Below, piece after piece: positions 42,954 to 52,538 of a stretch of DNA of 64,000 nt. Below the pieces are notes generated by a model. The model ran no database searches and was not told where the DNA came from. It saw only the letters and a program-made list of their open reading frames with translations. The stretch is taken from positions 1-64,000 of the forward strand of contig CAJYNG010000015.1 in NCBI GenBank assembly GCA_913775725.1, read 5' to 3'. The first letter of the stretch is position 1. Every line of letters begins with the position of its first letter. A program made the translations under genes and the position numbers. The DNA is from an uncultured Stenotrophomonas sp. GTDB taxonomy: Bacteria; Pseudomonadota; Gammaproteobacteria; Xanthomonadales; Xanthomonadaceae.

Positions 42954-42983
42954 CGAACCCCTTACCGGGCGTAGAATACGGCC

Positions 42984-43892
42984 ATGAGCGAATCCCTTGA
43001 TAACCACCTGGTCCACGGCCGCCGCCAGCGGCCCGACGGCCCGTCGCCGATCGATGTCATCTCGGTCCAGTCGCAACTTGTCTACGGCCATGCCGGCAAC
43101 AGCGCCGCCGTACCGCCGATGCGCGCACTCGGCGTGCGCGTGGCGGAGATCCCGACCGTGTTGCTGAGCAATGCGCCGTTCTACGACACCACCCGCGGCC
43201 GTGTGCTGCCCGCCGACTGGTTCGCCGATCTGCTGCTCGGTACCCATGAGCGCGGCCTGCCGCAGCGGGCGAAGATGCTCGTCTCCGGTTACTTCGGCAG
43301 CACCGCCAACGGCGCCGCGTTTGCCGACTGGCTGGACGAGATCCTGCCGGCCTGCCCGCAGCTGCGTTACTGCCTGGATCCGGTGATCGGTGATACCCAC
43401 ACCGGTCCCTACGTGGAACCGGGACTGGAAGCGATCTTCGCCGAGCGCCTGTTGCCGCATGCCTGGCTGGTGACCCCGAACGCCTTTGAACTGAATCGCC
43501 TGACCGGCATGCCAGCACTCGCCGAGGCCGATGCCATCGCCGCCGCACGCACGCTGCTGGACCGTGGCCCGCACTGGGTGATCGCCCACAGCGTGGGCGG
43601 CAACCCGGGTGAACTGGTGACCCTGGCTGTCGGCCGCGAGGAGATCTGGCGCTGGACCTCGCCCCTGCTGCCGGTGGATGTGGCAGGTACGGGTGATGTG
43701 CTGATGTCGCTGGTGGTGTCGTTCCTGCTGCGGGGTGAATCGATGCAGCAGGCGATCTCGCGTGCGATCGCCGGCACCCACGCGGCACTGGAGGCGACCC
43801 TGGACAACGGCTTCGAGGAGTTCGATGTGATCGCGGCAGCGCCTGCCGCGTTGGCCGAGGGGACGCGCTTCCGCGCCGAACGCGTGGCATGA
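42984..43892 (+). CDS. pdxY: Pyridoxal kinase PdxY
   Basis: This 302-residue ribokinase-fold kinase phosphorylates pyridoxal to PLP. It has SVQSQLVYGHAGNSAAV at the start, CLDPVIGDTHTGPYV, TPNAFELNRLTG and the anion-hole/catalytic motif DVAGTGDVLMS. Length is typical. Its end overlaps the start of the prephenate dehydrogenase gene by 4 bases, so the two are co-translated. Confidence 0.9.
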   Translation: MSESLDNHLVHGRRQRPDGPSPIDVISVQSQLVYGHAGNSAAVPPMRALGVRVAEIPTVLLSNAPFYDTTRGRVLPADWFADLLLGTHERGLPQRAKMLVSGYFGSTANGAAFADWLDEILPACPQLRYCLDPVIGDTHTGPYVEPGLEAIFAERLLPHAWLVTPNAFELNRLTGMPALAEADAIAAARTLLDRGPHWVIAHSVGGNPGELVTLAVGREEIWRWTSPLLPVDVAGTGDVLMSLVVSFLLRGESMQQAISRAIAGTHAALEATLDNGFEEFDVIAAAPAALAEGTRFRAERVA

Positions 43893-45013
43893 GCGGCCTG
43901 CTCGAACGTACGCCGCGCACGGTCGGTATCGTCGGTAGTGCCGGCGCCTATGGGCGCTGGCTGAGCCGCTTCTTCCAGCAGCACATGCAGCTGCAGGTGA
44001 TTGGCCACGACCCGGCCGATCCGGACTCGCACACGCCGGAACAGCTGCTGGCGCAGGCCGATGTGCTGGTGTTCTCGGCACCGATCCGGCACACACCGGC
44101 GTTGATCGCGCAGTACGTCCAGCAGTCGGCCGGCCGCGAGCAGGATCGGCTGTGGCTGGATGTGACCTCGGTAAAGGAGGCGCCGGTGCAGGCCATGCTG
44201 GCGTCGCAGGCGGAAGTGGTCGGCCTGCACCCGATGACCGCGCCGCCCAAGGCGCCGACCCTGAAGGGCCGGGTGATGGTGGTCTGCGAAGCGCGCCTGC
44301 AGCACTGGCAGCCGTGGGTTGACTCGCTGTGCACGGCGCTACAGGCCGAGTGCGTGCGGGCCCCCCCGCAGCACCACGACCAGATGATGGCGCTGGTGCA
44401 GGCGATGGTGCATGCCACCCACCTGGCCCAGGCCGGCGTGCTGCGCCAGTACCAGCCGCAGCTGGGCGATCTGGCTGCGATGATGCCGTACCGTTCGGCG
44501 TCGTTCGAGCTGGATACGGCGATCATCTCGCGCATCCTGTCGCTCAATCCTGCAATCTACGAAGACATCCAGTTCGGCAACCCGTACGTAGCGCCGATGC
44601 TGGAGCGGTTGATCGGTCAGCTGCAGACTCTGCAGGCGCAGGTCGGGCAGGGCGACGACAGTGCACGCGGTGCGTTCCGTGAAAAGCTGTTGTTGGCCAA
44701 TCGCGGTGCCTTCGGCGAGCAGGCGCTGGCGGACGGCAACTACACATTCGAACGCGTGGGTTATCTGTTGGCGGACCTGACCGAGCGCAATGCGCTGTCG
44801 GTGCATTTGCCGGAAGACCGGCCGGGCTCATTGCGTGAGCTGCTGAACGTGTTCGAGCAGCACCGCATCAGCCTGGCATCGATCCATTCCTCACGCACGC
44901 CTGGGGGCGAGGTACATTTCCGTATCGGATTCGTGGCCGGCAGCGACCCGCTGGTGATCGCGCTGGCGGCGGCCCAGGTGGACGCCAGCGGCATCGGGCG
45001 GGTGCTGGGCTGA
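43889..45013 (+). CDS. tyrA: Prephenate dehydrogenase with C-terminal ACT domain
   Basis: This 374-residue enzyme of tyrosine synthesis uses NAD(P): GIVGSAGAYGRWLSRFF is the dinucleotide loop, DVTSVKEAP and GLHPMTAPP the active-site stretch, and MMALVQAMVHATHLAQAGVL the helical dimer part. The last 80 residues form an ACT domain (ALSVHLPEDRPGSLRELLNVFEQHRISLASIHSS), implying control by tyrosine. It overlaps pdxY; pairing with a PLP-supply gene may support aminotransfer to tyrosine. Confidence 0.88.
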   Translation: MSGLLERTPRTVGIVGSAGAYGRWLSRFFQQHMQLQVIGHDPADPDSHTPEQLLAQADVLVFSAPIRHTPALIAQYVQQSAGREQDRLWLDVTSVKEAPVQAMLASQAEVVGLHPMTAPPKAPTLKGRVMVVCEARLQHWQPWVDSLCTALQAECVRAPPQHHDQMMALVQAMVHATHLAQAGVLRQYQPQLGDLAAMMPYRSASFELDTAIISRILSLNPAIYEDIQFGNPYVAPMLERLIGQLQTLQAQVGQGDDSARGAFREKLLLANRGAFGEQALADGNYTFERVGYLLADLTERNALSVHLPEDRPGSLRELLNVFEQHRISLASIHSSRTPGGEVHFRIGFVAGSDPLVIALAAAQVDASGIGRVLG

Positions 45014-45015
45014 AT

Positions 45016-45061
45016 TCATCCACAGGCGGTGTGGATGGTTTCTGAGCAAAGGTGTGGATAA
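45016..45061. promoter_or_regulatory. Cluster of three DnaA-box-like 9-mers
   Basis: TCATCCACA (45016-45024), TGTGGATGG (45030-45038) and TGTGGATAA (45053-45061) lie within 46 bases just after the tyrA stop. The last is a perfect inverse DnaA box; the others differ at one or two positions. A DnaA-titrating or regulatory site is possible. Confidence 0.4.
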
Positions 45062-45128
45062 CCTCGCCCAGGCCTTGGTAGCAAAGGCTGTCAAGATGAT
45101 TGGCGAAAAATTGACCATGCTTTTTTTG

Positions 45129-45240
45129 TAGCGTCGAGCCATGCTCGACTGCCCTTGGCAAAGAGCGTGTCGACCAAGGTCGACACCTACCAGAGCGGGG
45201 CGGCACGAAATCCGGTAGCGCCGGGCCATGCCCGGCGAAC
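45129..45240. repeat. SMAG repeats (three units)
   Basis: GTAGCGTCGAGCCATGCTCGAC begins at 45129, an inverted GTGTCGACC unit ends in CTAC at about 45191, and a GTAGCGCCGGGCC unit lies at 45216-45239, reaching the 3' end of the next gene. Confidence 0.8.
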
Positions 45241-45241
45241 C

Positions 45242-45436
45242 TCAAATCGTCAGCCTCAGCTCACCGCCACTGGTGGTGAACTCACGGCCATCGCGCACCA
45301 GCGGCCGCCCGTCATCCAGCTCGTAGCGCGGCGTGGCTTCGGAATGGTGCCCGCTGCCATTCGCCTCGGGCTTGAACTCGATGATGATGTGGCTTTCGCC
45401 GTTGCTGTCGACGGCGGGGAACTGACGGAACGACAT
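45242..45436 (-). CDS. Small conserved-looking hypothetical protein
   Basis: This 64-residue protein has a strong ribosome site (GGAGGT) before MSFRQFPAVDSNGESHIIIEF. It is acidic/polar and beta-rich, with no signal peptide or membrane helix. I do not recognise a named domain, but good codon bias and the clear ribosome site argue it is real. Confidence 0.7.
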   Translation of the reverse strand: MSFRQFPAVDSNGESHIIIEFKPEANGSGHHSEATPRYELDDGRPLVRDGREFTTSGGELRLTI

Positions 45437-45506
45437 CGTGCACCTCCTTCAGCGGATGCTGCTGTTGCGCGGCCAGCTTGGCCGCGCCGATGTTAGCCGG
45501 ACGTCA

Positions 45507-47279
45507 TCAATCGATGAACTGCAGGCGTGCAAGTTCAGCGTACAGCCCGCCTTCGGCCAGCAGCTGCGCGTGCGTGCCCTCGGCGACGATGCGTCCCTGG
45601 TCCATCACCACGATGCGGTCGGCCTTGAGCACGGTGGCCAGGCGGTGGGCGATGACCAGCGTGGTGCGGCCGGCCATCAACCGCTCCAGCGCCTGCTGCA
45701 CGCTGTGCTCGCTCTGCGCATCCAGCGCGCTGGTGGCTTCATCCAGCAGCAGGATCGGTGCGTCCTTCAGCAGCGCACGGGCAATCGCCACACGCTGCTG
45801 CTGGCCACCGGACAGGCGGGCACCGCGCTCTCCCAGCTCGCTGTCATAGCCCTGCGGCAAGGCGCGCAGGAAACCGTCGGCCTCGGCCGCTCGTGCGGCA
45901 TCCTCGACCTCGGCGTCGCTGGCCTGCAGGCGGCCATAGCGGATGTTGTCGCGTGCACTGGCCGCGAACAGGGTGGCCTGTTGTGGCACCAGCGCCAGCT
46001 GCGCGCGCAGCTCGGCCGGGTCGACCTGGCGCACGTCGATGCCGTCCACGTCGATGTGGCCACTGGCTGGATCATGGAAGCGCAGCAACATCGAAAGCAC
46101 CGTGCTCTTGCCCGCCCCCGAAGGCCCGACCAGCGCCACGGTCTCGCCGGGGCGCACATGCAGGTTGAAGTGGTCCAGCGCGGCCTGGTCCGGGCGTTGC
46201 GGGTAGTGGAACACCACGTCGTTGAACTGGATCTCGCCACGCAGCGGCTGCGGCAGCGCGTGTGGCTGGGCCGGCGCGCGGATCTCGATGTCTTCCTGCA
46301 GCAGTTCGCCGATGCGGCCCATGCCGCCGGCCGCGCGCTGCAGCTCGTTCCATACTTCGGCCAGGGCACCCACCGAGCCGCCGCCGATCAAGGCATACAG
46401 CACGAACTGGCCCAGCGTACCGGCGCTGAGGCGGCCGTCGATGACGTCGTGCGCGCCCAGCCACAGCACACCGACGATGGCGCCGAACACCAGCAGGATG
46501 GCGCTGGCGGTGACCAGCGACTGTGCACCGATGCGGCGGCGGGCGGCGCCGATCGCATCACCCAGCGCCTGGTCGAAACGGCCACGTTCGTATGGCTCGC
46601 GTGCATGTGCCTGCACCGTGCGCACCGCACCCAGGGTTTCACTGGCCAGGCTGTTGGCATCGGCGATGCGGTCCTGGCTGTTGCGTGCGACCGTGCGCAG
46701 CTTGCGCGCGCCGATGATGATCGGCAGCACCGCCAGCGGAATGCCAAGCAGCGACCATGCGGCCAGCCGCGGACTGGTGACGAACAGCATCGCTAGGCTG
46801 CCGATGACGGTGACCGTGCTGCGCAATGCTACGGACATGGTCGAGCCGACCACGCTGCGCAGCAGTTCGGTGTCCGCAGTCAGGCGAGAGACCAGCTCTC
46901 CGCTGCGGCTACGGTCGTGGAAGCCGGCGCCCAACTGGATCAGGTGGGCATACAGCTGGCTGCGCAGGTCGGCGACGACCTTTTCACCCAGCAGCGATAC
47001 GAAGTAGAAACGCGCGGCCGTGCCCAGCGCCATTACGACCGCCACCAGCATCAGCAGGGCGAAGGCGCGGTTGATCTGGCCGCCACTGCTGAAACCATGA
47101 TCGATCATCTGCTTCACCGCTGGAGGCAGGCTCAGCGTGGCGGCCGAAGACACCGCCAGGGCCAGCAGCCAGGCGGTAAACAGCCCGCTGTGGCGGCGCA
47201 CGAACGGCCACAGTGTGCGCAGGCTGCCCAGGCGCCGCAGCGGCGGGGTCGAAGCGGGGGCGTCGTCCTTGTCAGTCAT
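45507..47279 (-). CDS. ABC exporter (fused membrane and ATPase domains, ABCB/MsbA type)
   Basis: This 590-residue half-transporter has six membrane helices in the first 320 residues and a nucleotide-binding domain after: Walker A GPSGAGKST, Q-loop VPQQATLF, signature LSGGQQQRVAIARALL, Walker B ILLLDEATSALD and H-loop IAHRLATV. It works as a homodimer. The substrate is not readable; lipid or drug export is typical. Its start overlaps the stop of the IMPACT-family gene by 8 bases, so the two are one unit. Confidence 0.92.
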   Translation of the reverse strand: MTDKDDAPASTPPLRRLGSLRTLWPFVRRHSGLFTAWLLALAVSSAATLSLPPAVKQMIDHGFSSGGQINRAFALLMLVAVVMALGTAARFYFVSLLGEKVVADLRSQLYAHLIQLGAGFHDRSRSGELVSRLTADTELLRSVVGSTMSVALRSTVTVIGSLAMLFVTSPRLAAWSLLGIPLAVLPIIIGARKLRTVARNSQDRIADANSLASETLGAVRTVQAHAREPYERGRFDQALGDAIGAARRRIGAQSLVTASAILLVFGAIVGVLWLGAHDVIDGRLSAGTLGQFVLYALIGGGSVGALAEVWNELQRAAGGMGRIGELLQEDIEIRAPAQPHALPQPLRGEIQFNDVVFHYPQRPDQAALDHFNLHVRPGETVALVGPSGAGKSTVLSMLLRFHDPASGHIDVDGIDVRQVDPAELRAQLALVPQQATLFAASARDNIRYGRLQASDAEVEDAARAAEADGFLRALPQGYDSELGERGARLSGGQQQRVAIARALLKDAPILLLDEATSALDAQSEHSVQQALERLMAGRTTLVIAHRLATVLKADRIVVMDQGRIVAEGTHAQLLAEGGLYAELARLQFID

Positions 47280-47868
47280 CCTGGTTGTCGTCTTCTATGC
47301 GGATACGGTCACGGGTGGCGTCGCGCAGGCGGATTTTCAATGCATCGACCTGATCGGCAGGCAATTCGACCCGCAGGCACACGCCATTGGCATCGAACTG
47401 TTCATCGCGCTTCTCGGCCCCGAAGGCGGGCAGGGCGGCATGCAGGGTGCCCAGGTCCTCGAAGCCAGCCAGCAACTGCAAGCGGGACATGGCGATCAGC
47501 GGCAGGCGTGGCGCGGTACGCAGACACTCGGCTGCGGCGCCGCCATAGGCGCGCACCAGTCCGCCGGCGCCGAGCTTGATGCCGCCGAACCAGCGCGTCA
47601 CCACCACCATCACCCGGTCGAAGCCCTGGCCATCAATGGCAGCCAGGATCGGTCGCCCGGCGGTACCCGCCGGTTCGCCATCATCGCTGGAGCGGTAATC
47701 CTGCCCGTGCCGGTACGCCCAGCAGTTGTGCGTGGCATCGGCCACCGCAACCTGCTGCAGGAACGCCATCGCCGCTGCACCACCGTCGATCGGCGTGGCA
47801 TGGGCGATGAAACGGCTGTGCTTGACTTCCAGCGTATGGCTGACCGGCTGGGCGAGGGTATCGGGCAT
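47272..47868 (-). CDS. YigZ/IMPACT family protein
   Basis: This protein of about 198 residues matches the YigZ/IMPACT N-terminal domain: SRFIAHATPIDGGAAAMAFLQQV, DATHNCWAYRHGQDYRSSDDGEPAGTAGRPIL and VVVTRWFGGIKLGAGGLVRAYGGAAAE. The family is linked to translation control in eukaryotes; the bacterial role is unclear. ATG 47868 is chosen; 47877 is an alternative. It is followed by the ABC exporter with overlap. Confidence 0.92.
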   Translation of the reverse strand: MPDTLAQPVSHTLEVKHSRFIAHATPIDGGAAAMAFLQQVAVADATHNCWAYRHGQDYRSSDDGEPAGTAGRPILAAIDGQGFDRVMVVVTRWFGGIKLGAGGLVRAYGGAAAECLRTAPRLPLIAMSRLQLLAGFEDLGTLHAALPAFGAEKRDEQFDANGVCLRVELPADQVDALKIRLRDATRDRIRIEDDNQDD

Positions 47869-47908
47869 TCCCACCATTCTACGGTGTTGCTCCCGAGTTC
47901 CGTGGCAC

Positions 47909-48913
47909 TCAGTCGTCCAGCAGCGGGCGCAGGTCGCGCGGCAGGCGCGATTCCGGGTACTGCTGGATGTAGCGTTCCAGGCTGGCGCGGGCGAGGTCGC
48001 GCTGGCCTTCATCGCGGCGTTCGCGGATCTTTTCCAGCCATTGCCGGCGTGGCAGGCGCGCGTCGGCGCTCACTTCGGCCTGCACCGCATCCGCGCTCAG
48101 GCCCGCATCGCTGCTGCGCTGCATGACGCCGGGCGCCGAACGGCGGGTCGCCTCGCGCTTCATCGAGGTGGTTGCGACCCGGTCCAATGCCGGGGCCTGT
48201 TCGGCCTGCACGCTGTTGGGCTCTGGCGTGCCTGCCGAGCGCGCCTTCAGCGAACCACTGGCGACAACCGGCGCCATCAGCGGCGCGGGTGCCGAGTAGG
48301 CGGTGGGTGCCGGTGGCGCAGGCGGCGATGCTGCTGGCGCTGCGGCCGGAGCGGGCGGAAGGGCCGCAAAGGAGGTATCGGCGGCGGCATCTGCAGCCAT
48401 CGATCGTGCAGCCTGGGCCGGCGCTTCAGCGGTCTCGGCCGGCGCAGGCTTGCGCGCGGGCGCGATGGCCGGTGCCGGGGCAGCGGCAACAGGGGCTGCC
48501 TCGGGCGCTGCGGGCGCAGCGGCCGGTTCCGCAGCCGCCACCGTGCTGTCGGCTGCACTGCTGTCAGCGGCCTGATCGGCAGCCGCAACATCTTCTGCCG
48601 CAGCCGGTGCCGGAGCAACCGCGGCCTCACCGGCAGGAATCGGGGGGGGCTCCGGGCGCAGCTGCCAGGCGATGCCGATGGCGAACACCATCGAGGCGGC
48701 GATACCGAACACCGCCGGCCAGCGCGGACGGGTGCGCCGCACGCGGGGCGCGTCCGGTGAGGCGGCGACATCGGCGGCCGGAGCGTCCACGGCGGCACGG
48801 GCCGCGGCCAGAATGGCAGCGTCCAGTGCCGCCGGCGGTGCCTGTTCGGCGCGACGGCCGAGCAGGCGGGCCAGCTCGCGTTCTTCCGGCGTCAGCGGTT
48901 CGTCTCGGTTCAT
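47909..48913 (-). CDS. Putative anti-sigma factor, membrane-anchored
   Basis: This 334-residue protein overlaps the sigma gene stop by 4 bases (ATGA), the pattern of sigma/anti-sigma pairs. It has an N-terminal cytoplasmic helical part (EPLTPEERELARLLGRR), one membrane helix (about 67-84), a very Ala/Pro-rich periplasmic stretch (about 90-240) and a helical C-terminus (LPRRQWLEKIRERRDEGQRDLARASLERYIQQYP). No zinc HxxxCxxC motif is seen. The role is inferred from position. Confidence 0.68.
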   Translation of the reverse strand: MNRDEPLTPEERELARLLGRRAEQAPPAALDAAILAAARAAVDAPAADVAASPDAPRVRRTRPRWPAVFGIAASMVFAIGIAWQLRPEPPPIPAGEAAVAPAPAAAEDVAAADQAADSSAADSTVAAAEPAAAPAAPEAAPVAAAPAPAIAPARKPAPAETAEAPAQAARSMAADAAADTSFAALPPAPAAAPAASPPAPPAPTAYSAPAPLMAPVVASGSLKARSAGTPEPNSVQAEQAPALDRVATTSMKREATRRSAPGVMQRSSDAGLSADAVQAEVSADARLPRRQWLEKIRERRDEGQRDLARASLERYIQQYPESRLPRDLRPLLDD

Positions 48914-49533
48914 GCGTTCAATCCCGCACGCAGCTTGTCCATCGCATAGCGCAGCCGCGACTTCACGGTTTCCCGGCCTACGCCGGTGATCTGGCCGATC
49001 TCCTCCAGGCTCAGTTCCTGATCCAGCCGCAACTGCAGCACTTCACGCTGCTCGGGCGGCAACTGTTCCATCGCCAGCTGGATGCGGCGACGCTGTTCGA
49101 ATTCGGAAAGCTCCGCTTCCGGGGTCTGCCCATCCTCGATCGCGGCCAGGCGCAGATCGGCATCGGCCGGCGCGGCGGGGCGATGACGGGCGGCACGCCA
49201 ATGGTCATTCAGGCGGTTGTGCGCAATGCGGAACAACCAGGTGCTGAACGCCGCCTCGGGCTGCCAGCCGGTACGGGCGGTGATCACCCGCTGCCAGACG
49301 TCCTGGAAGATCTCCTCGGCCAGCGCGTTGTCGCGCAGTTGCCGCAGCAGGAAGCCGAACAGTCGCTTGCGGTGGCGCGCATACAGGCTTTCGAATGCGC
49401 GCAGGTCGCCACCGGCCCAGGCCAGCATCAAGGCTTCATCGGTTGGCAGTGCGCTGGCTTCCACGGCGTACAGGGTAAGGCCTGCAGGCGGTGGCGCATA
49501 GCCGGTAGCGGGGGCGGGCAGGGCGAGGTTCAT
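48910..49533 (-). CDS. ECF-type RNA polymerase sigma factor
   Basis: This 207-residue sigma-70 family factor has region 2 (FESLYARHRKRLFGFLLRQLRDNALAEEIFQDVWQRVI, then FSTWLFRIAHNRLNDHWR) and region 4 (LPPEQREVLQLRLDQELSLEEIGQITGVGRETVKSRLRYAMDKLR). The ATG at 49533 (MNLALPAP) is chosen; upstream residues look like 5' UTR. The downstream overlapping gene is its likely anti-sigma. The target genes are unknown. Confidence 0.88.
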   Translation of the reverse strand: MNLALPAPATGYAPPPAGLTLYAVEASALPTDEALMLAWAGGDLRAFESLYARHRKRLFGFLLRQLRDNALAEEIFQDVWQRVITARTGWQPEAAFSTWLFRIAHNRLNDHWRAARHRPAAPADADLRLAAIEDGQTPEAELSEFEQRRRIQLAMEQLPPEQREVLQLRLDQELSLEEIGQITGVGRETVKSRLRYAMDKLRAGLNA

Positions 49534-49675
49534 GGCTTGGAAGGGGCTGCTGACAGCAGGAAAAACGTACGGGCGCACGATTCGGGGTTTACGGGCTTCC
49601 ATTGCCCCCCGGGTGGCGCGCTATGCTCGGCGGCTCAGGGGAGGCGACGCACAGACGGCGCCAAGAGATTGTCAT

Positions 49676-52519
49676 TTGTCCACGCATGCTGAACCGGCGG
49701 AAGAACCACTACACGAGGCCGTGCTGAGCACGGCGCTGGTGCGCGCGTTGCATGCGTTGTTGCCGGAATCGGCCGTGGTCCGCGTTGGCTGGGACGACCC
49801 GCAGCTGGGCCATGGCCAGGGCGGCTGGCCGCCGCCAGCGGTTGCCGGCCAGGTGGCCCTGGAGCCCGGAATCGGCGAGGGGCAGCATGGCTGGGAATAC
49901 GACGGTGCGCGGTTGCTGTTGTCGGTAGCCGGGGCGGCGCCTTCGCCGGCCTGGTGGGGGCTGGCCCGGCAGGCGATGGAGCTGGCCCTGCAGCGTGGCC
50001 GCCAGGCTGGGCAGATCAAGGCCTTGGAAGAGGCCGAGCGGCTGCAGCAGGCGCTGTTCCAGATCGCCGACCTGGCCGGTGCCGACCTGGAAATGGGCGA
50101 GATGCTGCGCCATGTGCATGGCGTGCTGGGCACACTGATGTATGCGGAAAACTGCTACATCGTCGAGTACGACGATGTGCGCGACCAGATCCGCTTCCTG
50201 TACTTCGCCGACCAGGTGGACGACTTCGTTGCCGATCCGTTGCAGACCCATGACGCCGACGAGATGCCGCGCAGCCTGACCGTCGCGCTGCTGCGCCACG
50301 GCAAGCCGCTCAGCGGCCCCTCGCGCGAGCTGCTGGCGCGGGTGGTCGATCAGGAACATGACCCGCAGCGCGGTCCGGAAAGCCTGGATTGGCTGGGCGT
50401 GCCGATGCTGCGCGATGGTCGCGTCTGCGGTGCCATCGTGGTGCAGAGTTATGAACATGCCGCGCGCTATGGCGAAGCCGAGCGGGCCCTGCTGGGATTC
50501 GTTGCCCAGCACGTGCAGACCGCGATGGACCGGCGCCAGGCGCAGGTGCGGCTGGAACAGCAGGTGGAGCGGCGCACCCAGGAACTGCGACGCGCCAACC
50601 ACAGCCTGCAGGACGAAGTAACCGAGCGGCGTCGCGCCGAACAGCTGCAGACCGCGCTCTACAACATTGCCGAGATGGCGATGTCGGCCGACAGCCTGGC
50701 CCAGTTCTATGGGCAGGTGCATGGCGTGGTTGGGCGTCTGCTCGACGCACGCAATTTCTACATCGCCCTGGTCAACCCGGCCGGCAACGGCCTGGATTTC
50801 GTCTACTCGGTGGACGAGCACAACGCCAGCCGCGCGCCGCGACCGTTCAGCCGAGGCCTGACCGAATACGTGGTGCGCAACCGGCGCCCGCTGCTGGCCT
50901 CGCGTGGGCAGATCGACGCGCTGCTGGCCAGCGGCGAAGTGCGCGAATCCGGTGCGCGCTCGCATTGCTGGCTGGGCGTGCCGCTGCTGCGCGACGACGA
51001 AGTGGTCGGCGCGATCGTGGTGCAGAGCTACAGCGAGAGCAGCATCTTCAGCGTGCACGACCAGCGCCTGTTGACCTTCGTTGCGCAGAACATCGGCACC
51101 GGGCTGGCCCGGCAGCGCGACCAGCAGCGGCTGCGTTCGGCGCATGCCGAGCTGGAGAAGCGCGTGGAGGAGCGCACCCGCGAACTGGCCGAGGTGAACG
51201 AGAAGCTGCTCGGGCAGATCGGCGAGCGCCTGCGTGCCGAACAGCGTCTGACCCATCAGGCCATGCACGATGCGCTGACCGGCCTGCCCAACCGCCTGCA
51301 TTTGCTGGATCGCCTGCAGGATGCGCTTGCACTGGCCAAGCGTGAGGGCGGCCCGGTGTTCGCCGTGTTGTTCCTCGACCTTGACCGCTTCAAGCTGGTC
51401 AACGACAGCATTGGCCACGCTGCGGGCGACCGCATGCTGGTGGAAGTGGCCAAACGCATCGTCTCGATGGCCGGCACCGAGGACGTGGTGGCACGGCTGG
51501 GCGGAGATGAGTTCGCCGTGTTGCTGCAGTGCCCGCAGGGCCTGGCGCAGGCGTTGGACTTCGGCCAGCGACTGCTGCTGGCCCTGCAGGAATCGATGTG
51601 GATCGCCGGGCGCGAACTGTTCCCGTCCGGCAGCCTTGGCATCGCCTTGTGGAACCCGCGCTACCGGACCGGTGAGGAGCTGCTGCGCGACGCCGATGCG
51701 GCGATGTACCGCGCCAAGGCACAGGGTCATGATCGTTGCGCGATCTTCGACGAGGACATGCGCGAGCAGGCCATGCGCAGCCTTGATCTGGAAGCCGACC
51801 TGCGGCGTGCGATCAACAACCACGACTTCGTGCCGTTCTACCAGCCGATCGTGCGTCTGTCTGATGGCGAGGTGGTGGGGCACGAGGCGCTGCTGCGCTG
51901 GCAGCATGAACGCCGTGGCCTGCTGCTGCCGGGCGCGTTCCTGGAGCTGGGTGAGGAAAGCGGACTGATCGAACAGGTTGACTGGCTGATCTACGAACAG
52001 GTCATTGCCGGGCTGGCCGAAGGCGGGCACAGCTATGTATCGGTGAACGTATCGCCGCGTCATTTCCGCTCTGCGGAGTTCAGCGGCCGATTGTTCGGCC
52101 TGCTGGACGAGTACGGCGCCGATCCGCAGCGGCTGCGCCTGGAAATAACCGAGGTGGCGCTGCTCGATGATGGTCCGCACACCCTGCGCATCCTGCAGGG
52201 CCTGCGCGAACGTGGCATCCAGGTGCAGCTGGACGATTTCGGTACCGGCTTCTCGGCGCTGTCCTACCTGCACCGCTTCCCGATCAGCACGCTGAAGATC
52301 GACCAGAGCTTCATCGCTGGCCTGCATGGTCCGGAAGTGCAGAGCACGCGTGCGCTGGTCGAGGGCGTGCTGTCGTTGGCGCGTACGCTGGGCATCGAGA
52401 CCATCGGTGAGGGCATCGAAACCGAGGCACAGCAGCAGACGCTGCGCGAGCTCGGCTGCGACTACGGCCAGGGCTATCTGCTGGGGCGGCCCGCACCGTG
52501 GAGCTGCGCGGCGGTCTGA
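49676..52519 (+). CDS. GAF-GAF-GGDEF-EAL cyclic-di-GMP signalling protein
   Basis: This protein is about 947 residues long. Two GAF-like sensor domains (around 50.0-50.5 and 50.65-51.1 kb), each followed by a coiled coil (QAQVRLEQQVERRTQELRRA; AHAELEKRVEERTRELAEV), precede a GGDEF domain with intact RLGGDEF (about 51.5 kb) and an EAL domain with intact HEALLRW and DDFGTGFSAL. Both catalytic activities are possible. The RxxD inhibitory site ahead of GGDEF is missing. No membrane helix is seen, so it is cytosolic. The start is uncertain: TTG 49676 fits the fold; an ATG at 49532 would overlap the divergent sigma gene start. Confidence 0.88.
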   Translation: MSTHAEPAEEPLHEAVLSTALVRALHALLPESAVVRVGWDDPQLGHGQGGWPPPAVAGQVALEPGIGEGQHGWEYDGARLLLSVAGAAPSPAWWGLARQAMELALQRGRQAGQIKALEEAERLQQALFQIADLAGADLEMGEMLRHVHGVLGTLMYAENCYIVEYDDVRDQIRFLYFADQVDDFVADPLQTHDADEMPRSLTVALLRHGKPLSGPSRELLARVVDQEHDPQRGPESLDWLGVPMLRDGRVCGAIVVQSYEHAARYGEAERALLGFVAQHVQTAMDRRQAQVRLEQQVERRTQELRRANHSLQDEVTERRRAEQLQTALYNIAEMAMSADSLAQFYGQVHGVVGRLLDARNFYIALVNPAGNGLDFVYSVDEHNASRAPRPFSRGLTEYVVRNRRPLLASRGQIDALLASGEVRESGARSHCWLGVPLLRDDEVVGAIVVQSYSESSIFSVHDQRLLTFVAQNIGTGLARQRDQQRLRSAHAELEKRVEERTRELAEVNEKLLGQIGERLRAEQRLTHQAMHDALTGLPNRLHLLDRLQDALALAKREGGPVFAVLFLDLDRFKLVNDSIGHAAGDRMLVEVAKRIVSMAGTEDVVARLGGDEFAVLLQCPQGLAQALDFGQRLLLALQESMWIAGRELFPSGSLGIALWNPRYRTGEELLRDADAAMYRAKAQGHDRCAIFDEDMREQAMRSLDLEADLRRAINNHDFVPFYQPIVRLSDGEVVGHEALLRWQHERRGLLLPGAFLELGEESGLIEQVDWLIYEQVIAGLAEGGHSYVSVNVSPRHFRSAEFSGRLFGLLDEYGADPQRLRLEITEVALLDDGPHTLRILQGLRERGIQVQLDDFGTGFSALSYLHRFPISTLKIDQSFIAGLHGPEVQSTRALVEGVLSLARTLGIETIGEGIETEAQQQTLRELGCDYGQGYLLGRPAPWSCAAV

Positions 52520-52538
52520 GCCGCCGCGCAGGAAAGCA

